A stretch of DNA of 64,000 bases from Rehmannia glutinosa. Taxonomy: Eukaryota > Streptophyta > Magnoliopsida > Lamiales > Orobanchaceae. Below the pieces are notes generated by a model. It searched no databases and was not told the DNA's origin. It worked only from the letters and a program-made list of their open reading frames with translations. Numbering within the stretch: the stretch's first letter is position 1; each line of letters begins with the position of its first letter. The position numbers were made by a program, and so were the translations under genes. Of the stretch, positions 1 to 13,000 are shown piece after piece. Where the stretch lies: contig JABTTQ020002615.1 in assembly GCA_016081115.2 (NCBI GenBank), positions 248,001 to 312,000 of the forward strand, given 5' to 3'.

Positions 1-1070
1 AAAAAAACTATATTTTGAAAAAAATAAATAATTATATTTTCGAAAAAAAAAAAATATAAGTTATTTGTTTTAGGAAAAATAATTTGTTGTGGTTTTAAAA
101 ATAATACCGAATTATTTCATAATTAATTTATTATTTTTAAAAATAATCAAATTATATTTAGTTATAAATATTGTTTTTAATATTATTTTTTCCAACTTTT
201 AAAAATAAGTCAGTTTTTTGACATTATCATCTTTTAAAAAAATCGAATTCAGTAACATCAATATAATATTAAAAATAATATAAAAATATAAGTAAAAATA
301 TAAAAAAACTATATTTTTAAAAAAATTAAATAGTTATATATTCGAAAAAAATAATATAAACTATTTGTTTTGAAAAAATAATTTGGTTACGTTTAAAAAA
401 ATAATACCGAATTATTCTATATATAATTTATTATTTCGAAAATAATTTAACTATATTGTTTTATAAATATTGTTTTTAACAAAAAAAATTCCAACTTTAA
501 AAAATTATTCAGTTTTTTTGACATTATCAACTTTTAAAAAAAATGTTTCAAATTCAATAACATCAATATAATATTAAAATAATATAAATATATAAGTAAA
601 TTTTTTAAACCATAACCAAATTATTCAAATTCAATAACATCAATATAATATTATATTTAAAATTTAAACATTCAAAAAGTAAATAAATTAAAAATATTAT
701 AAAAATATAAATAAAAATATATAAAAACTATATTTTGAAAAAAATAGTTATATTTTCGAAAAAAATAATTTAAATTATTTATTTTGAAAACATATTTTGG
801 CTATGTTTAAAAAATAATACTGAATTATTCTATAAATAATTTATTTTTATAAAAGTTGGAAAAATAATGTTAAAAACTATATTTATAACTAAATATAATT
901 TAAATTATTTTTAAAAATAATAAATTATTTATAGAATAATTTGGTATTTTTTTAACCCATAACCAAATTATTTTTTCGAATAAATAATTTATATTATTTT
1001 TTTCGAAAATATAATTGTTTATTTTTTTTTCAAAATATAGTTTTTTTATATTTTATAACTAAATATCAAT
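1..1070. repeat. AT-rich tandem plus inverted repeat block
   Basis: A unit starting with an ACTATATTTTGAAAAAAA-like motif occurs near 5, again near 305 and again near 721, so the first two copies are about 300 bp apart in direct orientation. From about 850 to 1060 the same unit returns in inverted orientation (ending CAAAATATAGTTTTTTTATA), so 721-840 and 920-1060 can pair as a large foldback. No coding potential is visible. It looks like a decayed foldback transposon or satellite remnant that may extend left of the window. Confidence 0.7.
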
Positions 1071-2603
1071 TTTCCCACCATTTTGATACCAAAACCTAGT
1101 TTCCCTCCAAAATCATCCAACTATATGTCCAAGTCATCAATTTGCTCATTAAAAATATTTTATTAGAAAAAAGATCCACAAATTTGGTTAACTTGGTGGG
1201 AAAATTGATATTTAGACTAAAGATATAAAAAAAATTTAGTTAAAAAATAAATACAAATTAGTAAGTGAGAATTTTAAAGGACTAAAAAAACAATATAAAT
1301 TATATTTTGAGGGCAAAATTAATTTGTCTTACTATTTATTTATTTTTCTTTAAAAATAATTTTAAATGGGTCCGAATTATTTCACCCAACCTGTTTAATT
1401 AGCGAGTTATTTTATTATTTTTAAAAATAACTCAAATTATATTTATATATATATATATATTGTGTTAGAGTTATGCCAGATTGTCGTATTGGGACCCAAA
1501 TTGTCATCCTTATGTATATGGATTTAATTTTTTTTATTCACTTTTTAAATAATAATAAAATTATATACTTTATTAAATTAGTAAAAATGTAAATTGGACT
1601 TATGGTTGAGGGATGTCAAGAAGATAAGCAGGCATAGGAGATGTAGGGATCGTACCCCCAAAAGTGCGACAATGCTTTTAAAACTCCGTACACTTAAAAG
1701 TTATAAAGAAAACTTATTTCTACGCTAAGTGACCAAAATAGCCTTTAACTTAGTGGAGCCCACAATACCAAACATCTATTTCTCATATCCACAGTTTCAT
1801 CTGTCCACTTACAAGTTACAACACTCAACAAGTTCACACCAAATACATTCAATACTCTTGTCGTGTAAAATTTCCAGAAAAAAACACTACAATAATAACA
1901 TTTATGATAAAAGGTATACGCTCCAAAAGGCAAAAATCACAAAAAAAAAGCAGATATTCACGATCACAATGGGAAAAAAGAATTCACGGTATCACAATTT
2001 TTTGTCACGACACATTTCACTATTATCAGTCTATGTTCTAAGTCCATGACATAATTTTCAACATTCTACTTTTCATGAATCATTTTCATGATGATTATTT
2101 TCCACATTCACATTCCCATGCGATGTATATTTTTGCATTCTAGTTTCCACAATTAGCATTTTCATGTTAATTTGTTCTAAAAATTATTTTCACGGTGAAT
2201 AATTTTCACGGTACATTTTCACGAAATTGTTCTAACGATTAGCATTTTCATTTCATGAAAATTTGAACATACGATATTTTTTACTGAAATTTACAAGATT
2301 TCTATCACATTCCATACGGGAACAACACAAATACCATACAAAACAACACAAATTCCACATTAAAACAATACCATTTCACGAAATAAATAAAAGAATTCGT
2401 ATCGAGAAGATGACAAACATCTTCAAAATAATCAGGATATTTTCACGATATATGCAAAGATCTCCAAGACTATTGTCCAAGTTAAAAAGTAGTAAAATAT
2501 TAGTGGGCAAATCACTTTACATATGTCAGTGAAAATGACAGATTTTCACGATATGGCATTAAATTATATCGTGAAAATTATAATTTGCATAAGTTTATCA
2601 TTA
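1071..2603. other. AT-rich intergenic sequence, no gene recognised
   Basis: This stretch has only short unrelated open frames of about 60-106 codons with biased low-complexity composition. A short TA run lies near 1445-1460 and CACG-containing AT-rich motifs recur at 1950-2560. Nothing resembles a known protein or RNA. Confidence 0.6.
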
Positions 2604-2604
2604 A

Positions 2605-2658
<54 letters not shown>
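2604..2658. repeat. (ATT)n microsatellite
   Basis: About 18 uninterrupted ATT units are visible. The poly-leucine open frame across it is a by-product of the repeat, not a gene. Confidence 0.95.
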
Positions 2659-4923
2659 GTTTTCTTCATGATGTTCTTCAATATTCACTATATGGATTTA
2701 AATTGTATTTTTGTAAATATTTTGCAGCAATTTTTTTTTACGGTTACAATTAAATTGTATATACTTCCGTTTTCTGGGTTTATGAATTACACGAAAATAT
2801 TTATTGAGTTGTTTTGTGCATATTATCTGACAAATAAAGGTGCCTTGCATGTTGAAATGGTACAAATTTGAAGAGTCGAATCAAGGGCATTTTGGGCCAC
2901 AAAACATATTTTAAAGAGTTTGTTATCTTTCAGGATAAAAAGAGTATATATCACTATCCAAAAAGTGTAGTCAGGAATATTTTCACTTATAACTCCCCAA
3001 TAAAATAAGAGCAATGTCTATTTCAATAAACGTTTGCTGCACAAACATTAGGTATATGCACAAAACCATAGGCAGACATGAAGTGGCCCATAGAAAATCT
3101 AAACCTATATGTCGGGTTATCACTTATCAGTGATGACCTATCGACAATTCAACATAATTCCAATGGACCTGGGATTATTTAAGTCTACAACTCTAGCACA
3201 AGGAAAACATAATTCTATACACTCTACATCCTAAATAAATGGACTACGTGCAATCTGAATCAACAAAATTGAGAATCAAACAGAACAACAATCATACTCC
3301 AACGAACAACCAATGAATTTATAAAAATAAATAATAAAAAAATCATACTCCCACACCAAAACAGAGTTGTACACCCTTGATTAAAGCATGTGCATAAAGA
3401 AATTAGAAATCCCTTACTCAAAATGTAAAATCAGTCCTAGCAATTGGTTATTGCTCTAATATAAACTGCAAATATGTTTAAGAGCATATGAGCACATAAA
3501 AATTCAGAATGTAACAACCAACATAAGTATGATCTGAGAGTATCTAAAAATATGTTTAAGAGCATATGAACACTTAAAGGCAAGTCATATCTATCAATTC
3601 TCATCTAAAATTAGGGAAGATGATAAGGCAATCATTCAGTCAAAAGAAAATAAATTCCACCGGCTATTGTCACTTACAATCAATTCCTCAACTAGAAATA
3701 TGAGGAAGTAAACTTGCAACAAAAACTTAGTTACAAAAGTGGTTTAACTTTTCAGGAGTACAAAATCAAAGGATTCCAAGACACTCAACGAGCCATAGTT
3801 TGAATACATTTGTCACCTCTATCTTTTGAATCCGCTTGTTGGTGCAGGGGTTATTGTTTCAACTCGTCCTTGTCCTTCTCAACTTTAGTTTCTTTTTTTA
3901 GCTGCTCTGTTTTTCCTGTAAATAAAAAAACCGGGCATACATGCTTTTCTTTATCTTCCACAGACCTAAAATAGCCCAAACAGTATGAACACACTATCCC
4001 AACAGATATATTCCCAACAGATATATATATTTCGTTATGCCTAAGCTGGTAGTGATCATGGAGGGCAGTAGGGACTGTTGATGTGACCAAACTTTTCAAA
4101 TGTTTTCTTAAGGTTCTCATGTATAGTACTTTCAGATAAGTTTATACCTTTCTCGATAATTCACAAAATTGCCAACATACACTTATTTATTATTCATGAG
4201 CATGTCATTCAACCGCTTGATTTCATACAGTGCCTTATTGTTAATCCTTATTGTCAATTGAATGGTCCAAATTCCTAATGAAGAACAAACATGAAAACTT
4301 ATACCACTTATGCCGATTTATTTCGAAGGATACTCTTTATTATTCACTTACAAATAAGATATTCTATCCCTATTTATCTAATCCACCTAGTCTCTGCTAA
4401 TTAATCTCTCAAACTCAATCTTATCTCTCAAACTCAATCTTAGTTAAATTGGTTACAAATGAGATATCATATCGTATTTATACTAATCAACCTCCCCTTA
4501 TTTATACTAATCCACATCTTAATGTACGATGGACATTGTTTTGATCTAACCGTTGAGAGACTCTTCTAGTCTTCCAGAATTCTCCATGAATTTTATCTAA
4601 CAGTTGAGACACTTCCAAAAAACATTTCTGCAATGTACAAATTTTTAAGTATTTCTACAAGTTTCTCTACGATATTTTACAGAAACTATGTACAAATTTG
4701 TCTAGTAGTTGGGCTAAGTATGTGGGCTAAATTGACTTCTCTTAGTCAATATGTTGGAGCAATACTTGGTCCATGTATGAAAATATAAAAAACTGAACAT
4801 GGCGCGTTTTAACAAGCAAGCAAATTGGAAACTATATATATGTGATTACAAGTATTAGGGTGTTTAATTCGATGTTGAATCAGAGTGTTGGTCGATGAAA
4901 GAGGCGAGTTTTTCAATAACGAG
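2659..4923. other. Gene-poor intergenic sequence
   Basis: No convincing gene is seen. A 25-base motif around 'AAATATGTTTAAGAGCATAT' occurs twice (about 3470 and 3549). A minus-strand open frame at 3851-4120 has a CxxC...H-C spacing but no family I recognise, and I do not call it. Confidence 0.55.
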
Positions 4924-4993
4924 GTTGTTGTAGTATAGTGGTGAGTATTCCCGCCTGTCACGTGGATGACTTGGGTTCGATCCCGCCAACTGC
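4924..4993 (+). pseudogene. tRNA-Asp(GTC) relic
   Basis: The sequence follows plant tRNA-Asp closely through the D arm (GTAGTATAGTGG) and the anticodon loop CCTGTCAC, with anticodon GTC. The B-box GGTTCGATCC is present. The acceptor stem GTTGTTG/CAACTGC has a mismatch, the anticodon stem has a C-A mismatch, and the T stem is one base short with mismatches. I read it as a decayed, probably non-functional copy, though both pol III promoter boxes survive. A tRNA-derived SINE head is an alternative. Confidence 0.75.
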
Positions 4994-5594
4994 ATCTCTG
5001 AGCAAGTTAGTGAGACATCTGCTTATACGGCCCATACCAGGCGCCAGAACAGAATCGAAGAAATTTTAAAGAAGTGATTTATTATAGAAGCCGAAGCAGA
5101 ATGTAAAACACCTCTCTCTATTTTTAGATTCTATTTAAATGAAGCAGAAGTTGATAGTTATAAACACTAAGAAATGTTTTTTTTTAAGCCGAATAATGAG
5201 AAAACACTTTATTTTAGTGATTGCAAACACTCCCGAAATTCAGCGGAAACAGTTACAAACTATAACAAGCTTGATTCGAGGCCACACTGGCGTCTGTCAG
5301 TTTCACAAAATAAGTATCTAATTTTCCAAGCTTAATTTCTTTTAACCTGTTTGGCAAGTTCAAAAGCAACAATAAAAAACGATTTCTTATCGCCAAAAGA
5401 TCTCTTTTTCTTTTTCTTATTGTACCGGGGCATTGATATGTTTGCCAGAGGGTATTTGGCAACCAAATTTAATCATCCGTTAATCAGGCTTAATTTCAAA
5501 GCATAAAAAAGCTCAATAAGAGTGTTGCGTTCTACTTATCAAGATATACCAAAAACCATTAACAAATTAAATTAAAGCAGAGGGATGGAGTGAA
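4994..5594. other. Intergenic, nothing recognised
   Basis: There are only short frames without family resemblance, and no repeat or RNA structure that I can support. Confidence 0.5.
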
Positions 5595-6060
5595 TCACAT
5601 AGGGGCTGGCACAATCCCCTTTATGTTTCGGGCATCATATGAATAATAGCAGGGCGATAAAGTCCTATCTTGATAGTCGAATACGCCAATATCATGCCCA
5701 CCATAGTTCAATTTAACATAATCTGGGTAACTAAGTTCATTCTTCTGGCCATGTCCGATTTTCTTCGGGGATAGTCAAGTTACAAATCGACGGAAGCTTA
5801 ATGTGACGGCGAGAGATGGGATCAGAGAGAAACAAATCGGGGTTGTGCTTATTATACAAAGCTAGCCAGCCATGTGAGGATCCCACGAAGTAAACGTCGT
5901 CGTCTGGTGCTAATCCTAATTTTTGTTCTTCTTCTGATGCTAATCTTTTGTTGACGCTTAGGACTTTGTTGTCTGCCAGGGTGTAGAAGTATAAACCTTA
6001 TCACCGCCTTCTTTGACGGCCGCCGGTGGTAGCATCAACCACAACGAGCTCTTGGTGGTG
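5595..6060 (-). pseudogene. KIB1-4/DUF295 beta-propeller gene fragment
   Basis: Read on the minus strand, 5720-5997 gives one open stretch containing VYFVGSSHGWLAL, then DLFLSDPISRRHIKLP. This is the hallmark of the plant KIB1-4 (DUF295) beta-propeller that often follows an F-box. A TGA follows at about 5736-5738. A different frame then resumes with YPDYVKLNYGGHDIGVFDY and runs to a TGA at 5595-5597, so at least one frameshift is present near 5735. A second shift lies near 6000 (stops TGA TAA), and above it the sequence (LVVVDATTGG) may still belong to the family. Only about 150 of the usual 350-400 residues remain and no F-box is seen. It is a relic, not a working gene. The family call is firm because the GSSHGWLAL motif is distinctive. 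Confidence 0.8.
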
Positions 6061-6191
6061 ATCGTGTTGGGTAAAATTTATCTGGAAACGTTTATGTTTT
6101 GGAAAATGGCTAAGTATTTGGAAAAATGGGCTAAGTCGAGGCCTGAATTATATTCAGTCTCCGCAAGACGAAAGACGCCCTTTATACAGAG

Positions 6192-6501
6192 TGCTTAAGG
6201 TTTCAACGTTCGTCTCTAAGATACAACGACTTTTACTGTTCCGATTTAGCAGTGTTTAGCAGCGCTTGCAAAAATCGGAACTACAGCGAACAACAGGTGT
6301 TTGAACTTTCAAGCTTTGAAGGAGGAAAGTCGATATGCTCGAATGCAATGACCGTTTTAACTAATCTGATGAATTTCGTGTATTTCGTATGTTATTTCAA
6401 TCTGCAGGGGTCGAATTATATAGGCATCAGGTGCCTCGTATGAAAAGATCACGCCTTTTGGCTCGAAAAGACAGGTTTTTATTGAACAGACGCATCTGTT
6501 C
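6192..6501 (-). mobile_element. Copia-type LTR remnant, promoter-distal half (split by the CACTA element)
   Basis: On the minus strand this flank reads with a TATA-like CTATATAATTCG (about 6414-6425 of the plus strand) and an AATAAAAA motif next to the CACTA insertion. It continues the sequence at 18782-19495 once the CACTA element and one copy of TTC are removed. The right half resembles the U3 of the copia LTR at 56.7-57.5 kb (shared GGTCAAA-TCGGGTC-ACACCC). The outer end near 6192 is approximate. Confidence 0.55.
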
Positions 6502-6712
6502 CACTACTACACAAAAGGGAATTAACTACGCAGGTTTACATCGGTTCCTCAACGAACCGATGTAACAAAAAACCCGGTGGCATAATTGATAATAAAATAA
6601 AAACTTTACATCGGTTATATTAAGGAACCGATGTAAAACTGTAAACACGGTGGCATAATTGTAAATAAAATAAAAATGTTACATCAGTTCGGGATATAAA
6701 CGATGTAGAGTT
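6502..6712 (+). repeat. CACTA 5' terminal and subterminal repeats
   Basis: The terminal repeat is followed by three palindromic units of about 30-35 bp, near 6529-6564, 6603-6638 and 6678-6710. Each has the form TACATCGGTT - spacer - AACCGATGTA, the third degenerate. Subterminal repeats of this kind bind the TNPA-type protein in characterised CACTA elements. Here the palindromic form means each unit could also fold into a hairpin. Confidence 0.9.
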
Positions 6713-7132
6713 TATTTTTTTTTTTTTTTTTTGAGAAATATGTAGAGGTTTCTTTTATCTTGCCTTTTCGTCTCTCTTTTTCATCTCATTCTCTCTCTAT
6801 CTTCTCTCTCAGTCTCATGCCGTTGGAATCGCCCAAGCCATAGCCATTGATAGCCTAAGCAAAAATCTAAATCCCAGCAAACCCTAGCCTAAACCCCCAT
6901 CTGGCGTTGTGCGAAACCTAGCCCCACCCCTGCATTCAACCCAAGTCATCATTTCGGACTTTTCAGCTCTATCGGCACCACAACAAACAATCACTTGGTT
7001 CATGTTTTCATCACCTTCTATCTCTCCCCATTTTTTATTTGAGTGATTTGATTCACATTCTATTTAGTTTTTCTCAATCGTAAAAAACCCTAACTTTTCC
7101 TATTACGTATACTTATATGCGTGTATGTACAG

Positions 7133-7230
7133 GGGCTGGATGACACGAAGAAGAGGCTGAAGGAGATGGAGGACAGCGCCGCTCTTCGCGAAATGCGTCG
7201 AAAGTGGAGCAGGGAGATGGGCGCGTTCAA
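7133..7230 (+). pseudogene. Captured exon of a PABN-like nuclear poly(A)-binding protein (coiled coil)
   Basis: An acceptor-like TGTACAG ends at 7132, and the next bases encode KKRLKEMED, then ALREM. After compensating one-base changes they encode a KVEQEMGA-like stretch, ending at an AAG|GT donor near 7230. KKRLKEMEEEA-ALREMQAKVEKEMGA is the N-terminal coiled coil of plant PABN1/2, which control poly(A) tail length in the nucleus. The RRM that should follow is not seen. The exon lies between the CACTA subterminal repeats and the transposase gene, with splice sites on both sides. This fits capture of genomic (unspliced) host DNA by the transposon. At least two small indels break the frame. 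Confidence 0.65.
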
Positions 7231-10083
7231 GGTTCCCCTTTCCCTCGTATAGCATCAATTTTTACTCTCATTTTTTATGTCTGCGAGATTCGAATTTTTT
7301 TAATTTTTGTCTTGCATTTTTTCGTTTTAATTAGTAAAATATCATATTAGTGTGGCAAGAAAGGTGTACGGTGCAAAAGATGTGGTATGGGATAATGTTT
7401 TATGTTATCGTGTGCCTGGTGAAGCTTGCGGAGATCCGATTATAGATGATTTTATTTCTTGAAAATTGATTCTATGAGGACTTATTTTTGCAATTATTAT
7501 CTGAATTACAATTTTAATTGATTAGGAGACCAATGACTTCAAAACAAATATCAAAATAGTGTTTTTAAACTTCTTAAGCTCTAAGCCAAATAAGCCCCTT
7601 TTGGTCCAAAGATGTCGAACAACACATTCTTGTACAAGATAAAACATGTTTTATTTGGACCATGTTTTATGATGGTCAAAGTTGAGAAATGAGTGATTAA
7701 GTCGCATGCGGACTACATACATTTTCTGATCTTGATATAGCGAGTGCCATCCTTTAGGCAAAAGCTCTTGTTCTAGCAATCGAACCGTAAGATACATGAT
7801 ACACCAAGGAAGAAGCATGTGTGTTGGTGCATGTAAATAGCCTATTTGTTTAGGTGCTTGAAGCTTAAAATATTAGCCTTGATATTTCTTGGTCAATACT
7901 TCCAACAAATTTGGTCGGCTTCATATTTTTATGTTCATATTTCTTGTTTCTATGAGATCCGAGATTTTTGGATTTTGATTTGTGTTTTTCCTTTTATTTA
8001 GTAATATTGAATTACAGTATATCTTGAACTCCTATTGTTTGTTGAATGACCAAACGAGTTATTCTTGAACATTGATTTTTGGTAACTACAGTTTTTGTAC
8101 TTATCTCAGATTCGGTTCTCCCGCGCCTCTATTTTTTAACTGGACATTCAACATTGCATTCGTTTGCATTTCTTGTTTGCAAATTCTTGCTTATCCGTCC
8201 TTTCTATCTGTTTTTGGGGTTAATATGTTCTGTTATGATTTAGCTTTTATTGGTCTTGAGCAATCTACATTGTTCAACTTGTCAAGATTTTCCCATTATT
8301 AAAGGTCATTTTGTTAAAAGAATTCTGGAAATTTGTTTCTCTTAGGACGATGTTGGTAATATTGATTTTTGTGGTCATTAATTTTTGAACAATCTGATTT
8401 TATGAAATCATTGATGTCCGAAAACTACCACTAGCAAGAGATTGCGGTTCCTTTTTTGGTTGATCAGAAGAGTCATGCTATTTCTATATTTCGAAATGGT
8501 GAGATCTTTAAGATAGATATTAACTTGTTCTAAAACCCATAAGACGACTATTTGGTTGTTTAAAATCGTATGATGCCTTCACGATTACATATCAAGGTCG
8601 GTTTTGAACATTTATAGCTGTTTATGACCAGGTTCTCTTCTTTATCTCTGCCTATTTTCACCATTCTTTTTACATTTGGCTGAGTTCAAATTGCTTATTG
8701 CTTTAAACAAGTGTGTTTGCAATTTCTCATTCTTGATTGTCTAATGCCAACAAATTTGGCTTCAATAGCATAAAATATTTGTGCATAGAGAAACACATCC
8801 CTTTTCATTTACTGTAGTATAGGTTATAAAAAATAGGAGACTAACAGTTCTATTTAATGAATTCCATCTGTCGTATCTAGAGGCTTTTAACAGAGTAATG
8901 TCTCAACGTGCCATCTACCATAATATTCTTATACTTTTGCAGAAAAGGCTGAAGAAGTTTGAAGGAACACTTGGTATCTCACATGAAGATTCAACTGCTC
9001 TTGAAGTGAGTCAATGTATTGATGAGATAAAATTACATTTATTGTTATAATATCACTTTCTTGGCATTTTCATTATACTTGCATTTTCTTTTCTCTGCTT
9101 TCAGTTTCACTTTCTTGGCTACTTAGCATTATCAAGTTTTTGGCAGACTCTTGGGTTTGATATCTGAGGTACAGTTCCAACTCTCTTTTGTGGTCCCTAT
9201 AAATTAACCTTCCTCAATATTCAGTCTTTATCACTAACCTCATCACAAAGAAAGTGGGCGGGAAAAAAATTGTGCTTAAACTCTATTATACTATTTATTG
9301 GGTGTCTATACGAATAGAAAAATGCGATTAAACCTTTTTTATCTTAAATTAAAAGTTATTTCTCCGAAATGGGTATTACTGAGTTTCTACTTCTTTTGAT
9401 GTTCAAATTGTGTGAGTACTAAATGGGACTTTGAAAATTTCACACTCCATAATTGGACAATACCTATTTGAGGGTAATCGCATGTTTTTGGATCTTTAAT
9501 TTTCTTTCTTTTAAAAAACTAGTTATGGACTAAGTTTAATGTTTTTAATGTTAAATTGAGGTGTTATTCTTAATCATCTTGAATTACATGACCTAGCAAG
9601 ATAATTCTTCTATCAAGCAAATCAATTGCCTTTATGGATTCGAATTTTATGTCTGTGTTAATTTATTATTTGCCTTCAATTGTTTGCGTTGTTGTCTATA
9701 CCGCAGATTTAGACTTTAGAGAAAATAGTAATTTCATATTATTCACTTTTTGAATTAAACCACCAAATCATAGGGTAGTTCAAATCTTTGTTGAGCAAAA
9801 TACAAACTAAGAGATAAAGAGAAATGAGTTGTTACGCAATTATGAGAAAATATTGGTTTGACATGTGAAAATTAATATTCTTGAAATCCATAGCTACAAG
9901 CTATCTCTGGCTCCGTTATTGACTAAAACCAATATATTTTCGAACATTTTGTTTTAATCACTACGTACGTACAATGCGGGCTGATTATTAAAATATACTT
10001 ATTAATTAATATATATACTTAAAGCTTTGATCTAATTAATTAAAGAATCTGTTTATTAATAGATATTCTCGCAACTTATTAAC
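7231..10083 (+). other. Non-coding CACTA interior, probably captured intronic DNA
   Basis: T-rich, intron-like sequence without long frames. A short exon-like piece at 8942-9006 has an acceptor (TTTTGCAG) and a donor (GAAGTGAGTC) and would encode RLKKFEGTLGISHEDSTAL; I do not recognise its source. It may come from the captured gene(s). Confidence 0.45.
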
Positions 10084-13000
10084 GTGATTGATAATAGGAC
10101 AAAAATGGATCGAAGTTGGATGAATGCAAGTCGCATAACGGATGAGTATGAGAATGGAGTTGAACAATTTTTGAAATTCGCTCAACAAAATCGAACAGAA
10201 CTCGATAGAAAGTATTATTGTCCTTGTGTCAACTGTGTGAATGGGAGACGCCATGAAGTTGACAAGATACGAGAACATCTTCTTTGTGATGGAATAAATA
10301 AGAACTACACAACATGGACATGGCATGGTGAACTGTTAGACGTTCCAACCGAGCAAAGCGATGAAGATATGGACGATCGGTTAGAGGACATGATTCGTGA
10401 CGTAGGACAAGAGTCTTTTCAAAGCATGCACATGTGTGATACTTTGAAAAGTGACTCAAGACACCTTTGTATCCGGGGTGTAAAAATTTCACCCGGTTGT
10501 CAGCAGTGTTGAATTTGGTTAATTTGAAGGCAAGAAATGGGTGGAACGATAAAAGCTTCACTGAATTGCTTGAGTTGTTAAAGGAAATGTTTCCAGAAAA
10601 TAACACATTGCCGAACCGTAACTATGAGGCAAAGAAGATATTGTGTCCAATGGGTATGGAGTATAAGAAAATACACGCGTGCCCTAATCATTGCATATTG
10701 TACAGAAAAGAGTATGAAGCATTGCGTAAGTGCCCCATGTGTGGGGTATCACGGTACAAAATCAAGTATGAAGCACAAAACAAGGTTCCCCGGCGAAGGT
10801 GTTATTGTATCTTCCAATAATTCCAAGGTTTAAGCGATTGTTTGCTAATGCAAATGATGCAATGAAGCTTACATGGCATGCAAATGCGAGAAAATGTGAT
10901 GGACAACTTCGTCATCAATTTGATTCTCCACAGTGGAAGAAAATTGACAATTCATTTCAGTTTTGGGAGTGAGGCAAGAAACCCCAGCTTGGACTTGCTC
11001 GGATGGAATGAATCCATTTGGTAGCTTAAACAAGTAACCACAGTTCATGGCCATTACGCTCATAATTTACAACCTACCTCATTATTTGTGTATGAAACGA
11101 AAATATATGATGTTGTCTATGATGATTTCTCGGCCCAAAAAACAGCAGAAATGACATAGATGTTTATTTAAGTCCTTTGATTGAAGACTTGAGGATGTTG
11201 TGGGAGGAAGGGGTTGATGTGTTTGATGAGTATCGTCAAGACAGGTTTCAAGATGCGTGCATTGTTATTCTCGTACCATTAATGACTTTCAAAGATATGG
11301 AAACTTGAGCGGGTATAGTGTTAAAGGGCATCACGCATGCCCTATATGTGAAGAGAACACATGCCACATACAATTGAAACATGGAAAAAGATCATTTACA
11401 ATAGACATCGGATATTTCTCAGAGCTAATCACCCATATCGTAGATTGAAAAAAGCTTTTAATGGATTTCAGGAGGATGGAATTGCGCCAACACCCTTAAC
11501 TGGTGAGGAGGTTTATGATCGAGTGAAGGACATCAATACTATCTTTGGAAAGACCCAAAAGAAGGCAACGGAGAAGAACATTTGGAAGAAGAGGTCGATA
11601 TTCTTTGATCTTCCATACTGGTGCGATCTAGATGTTAGACATTGTATAGATGTTATGCATGTGGAGAAAAATGTGTGTGATAGTGTAATCGGAACACTTC
11701 TCAACATTAAAGGCAAGACAAAGGATGGTGTGAAAGCTCGTCAAGATCTGCTTGATATGGGTATACGTCCGCAGTTACATCCACAATCAGTAGGTAAACG
11801 GACATATTTGCCCCCAGCATGTCATACTTTGTCAAAAAAAGAGAGAACAAGTTTTTGCCAATGTCTACGGGGCATGAAAGTGCCACAAGGATACTCGTCA
11901 AATGTTAAGCGCCTTGTGTCAATGCAAGATTTGAAATTAGTTGGCTTAAAGTCTCATGATTGTCACACATTAATGCAACAACTTCTACCAGTGGCTATAC
12001 GTGACATCTTGCCTAAGAATGTGAGACATGCCGTAACTTGTTTATGCTCATTCTTCAATGTTATATGTAGCAAAGTCATTGACCCTCTCAAGTTAGATGA
12101 GCTGGAAAATAAAGTTGCTATTATATTGTGCCAATTGGAGATGTATTTTCCTCCTTCATTTTTTGACATAATGGTGCACTTAATTGTTCATTTGGTGAGG
12201 GAGATTAGATTGTGTGGCCCTGTTTTTTTGAGGTGGATGTACCCGGTTGAGCGATACATGAAGATATTGAAATGGTATACCAAGAATCCATATCGTCCAG
12301 AAGCATCTATTGTTGAAAGGTACATTGCAGAAGAAGCTATTGAGTTTTGTACAGACTACATGTCACAAGCACAAGCTGTAGGGCTTCCCAAGACTCGCCA
12401 CGAGGAAAGATGTGGAGGTAAGGGTACACGGGGCGTGAAAGTTCAAACCAAGGGTCGAGAAGAAGTGCTTCAAGCACATTTGTATATATTGAACAACACT
12501 GATGAGGTTTTCCCTTACTTGTCTACTCACAAAACACTTGTGAAGACAAATAACCCTCGAATGAACGAAAAATGGTTGTTGAACGAGCATAACAAGACTT
12601 TCTTGAAGTGGTTTAAAGAAAACATTGATCATGATGATAGTGCTTCTGATACATTAAAATGGCTAGCAAATGGGCCTAAGTTTGATGTCATAACTTGGAG
12701 TGGATACGATATCAATAAGTATTCATTCTACACAAAGTCACAAGATAAAACAGTGGGGTTACACTTCAGGCTGAGTCCATGCATTTTTCTAGTTCAAAAG
12801 ATAAAAACCCAGTTGTGGCATCCATAAGTTACTTTGGAGTCATTGAAGACATTTGGGAGATTGATTATGTAAAATTTAGAGTGCCTGTTTTTAAGTGTAA
12901 GTGGATTGATAATAACACTGGTGTGCAAATCGATGAATTGGGATTTATGTTGGTGGACCTTCACAAGGTAGCTTATAAGGACGAGCCTTTCATTATGGCA

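Noticed and set aside
2523..2753. Frame with a long poly-leucine run
   Set aside because: Produced by the (ATT)n microsatellite; no other protein-like feature.
3851..4120. 89-codon minus-strand frame with CSYCLGYF...KHVC spacing like a C2H2 finger
   Set aside because: Lacks the second conserved histidine and the aromatic/leucine pattern; flanks are non-coding. Left as unexplained.
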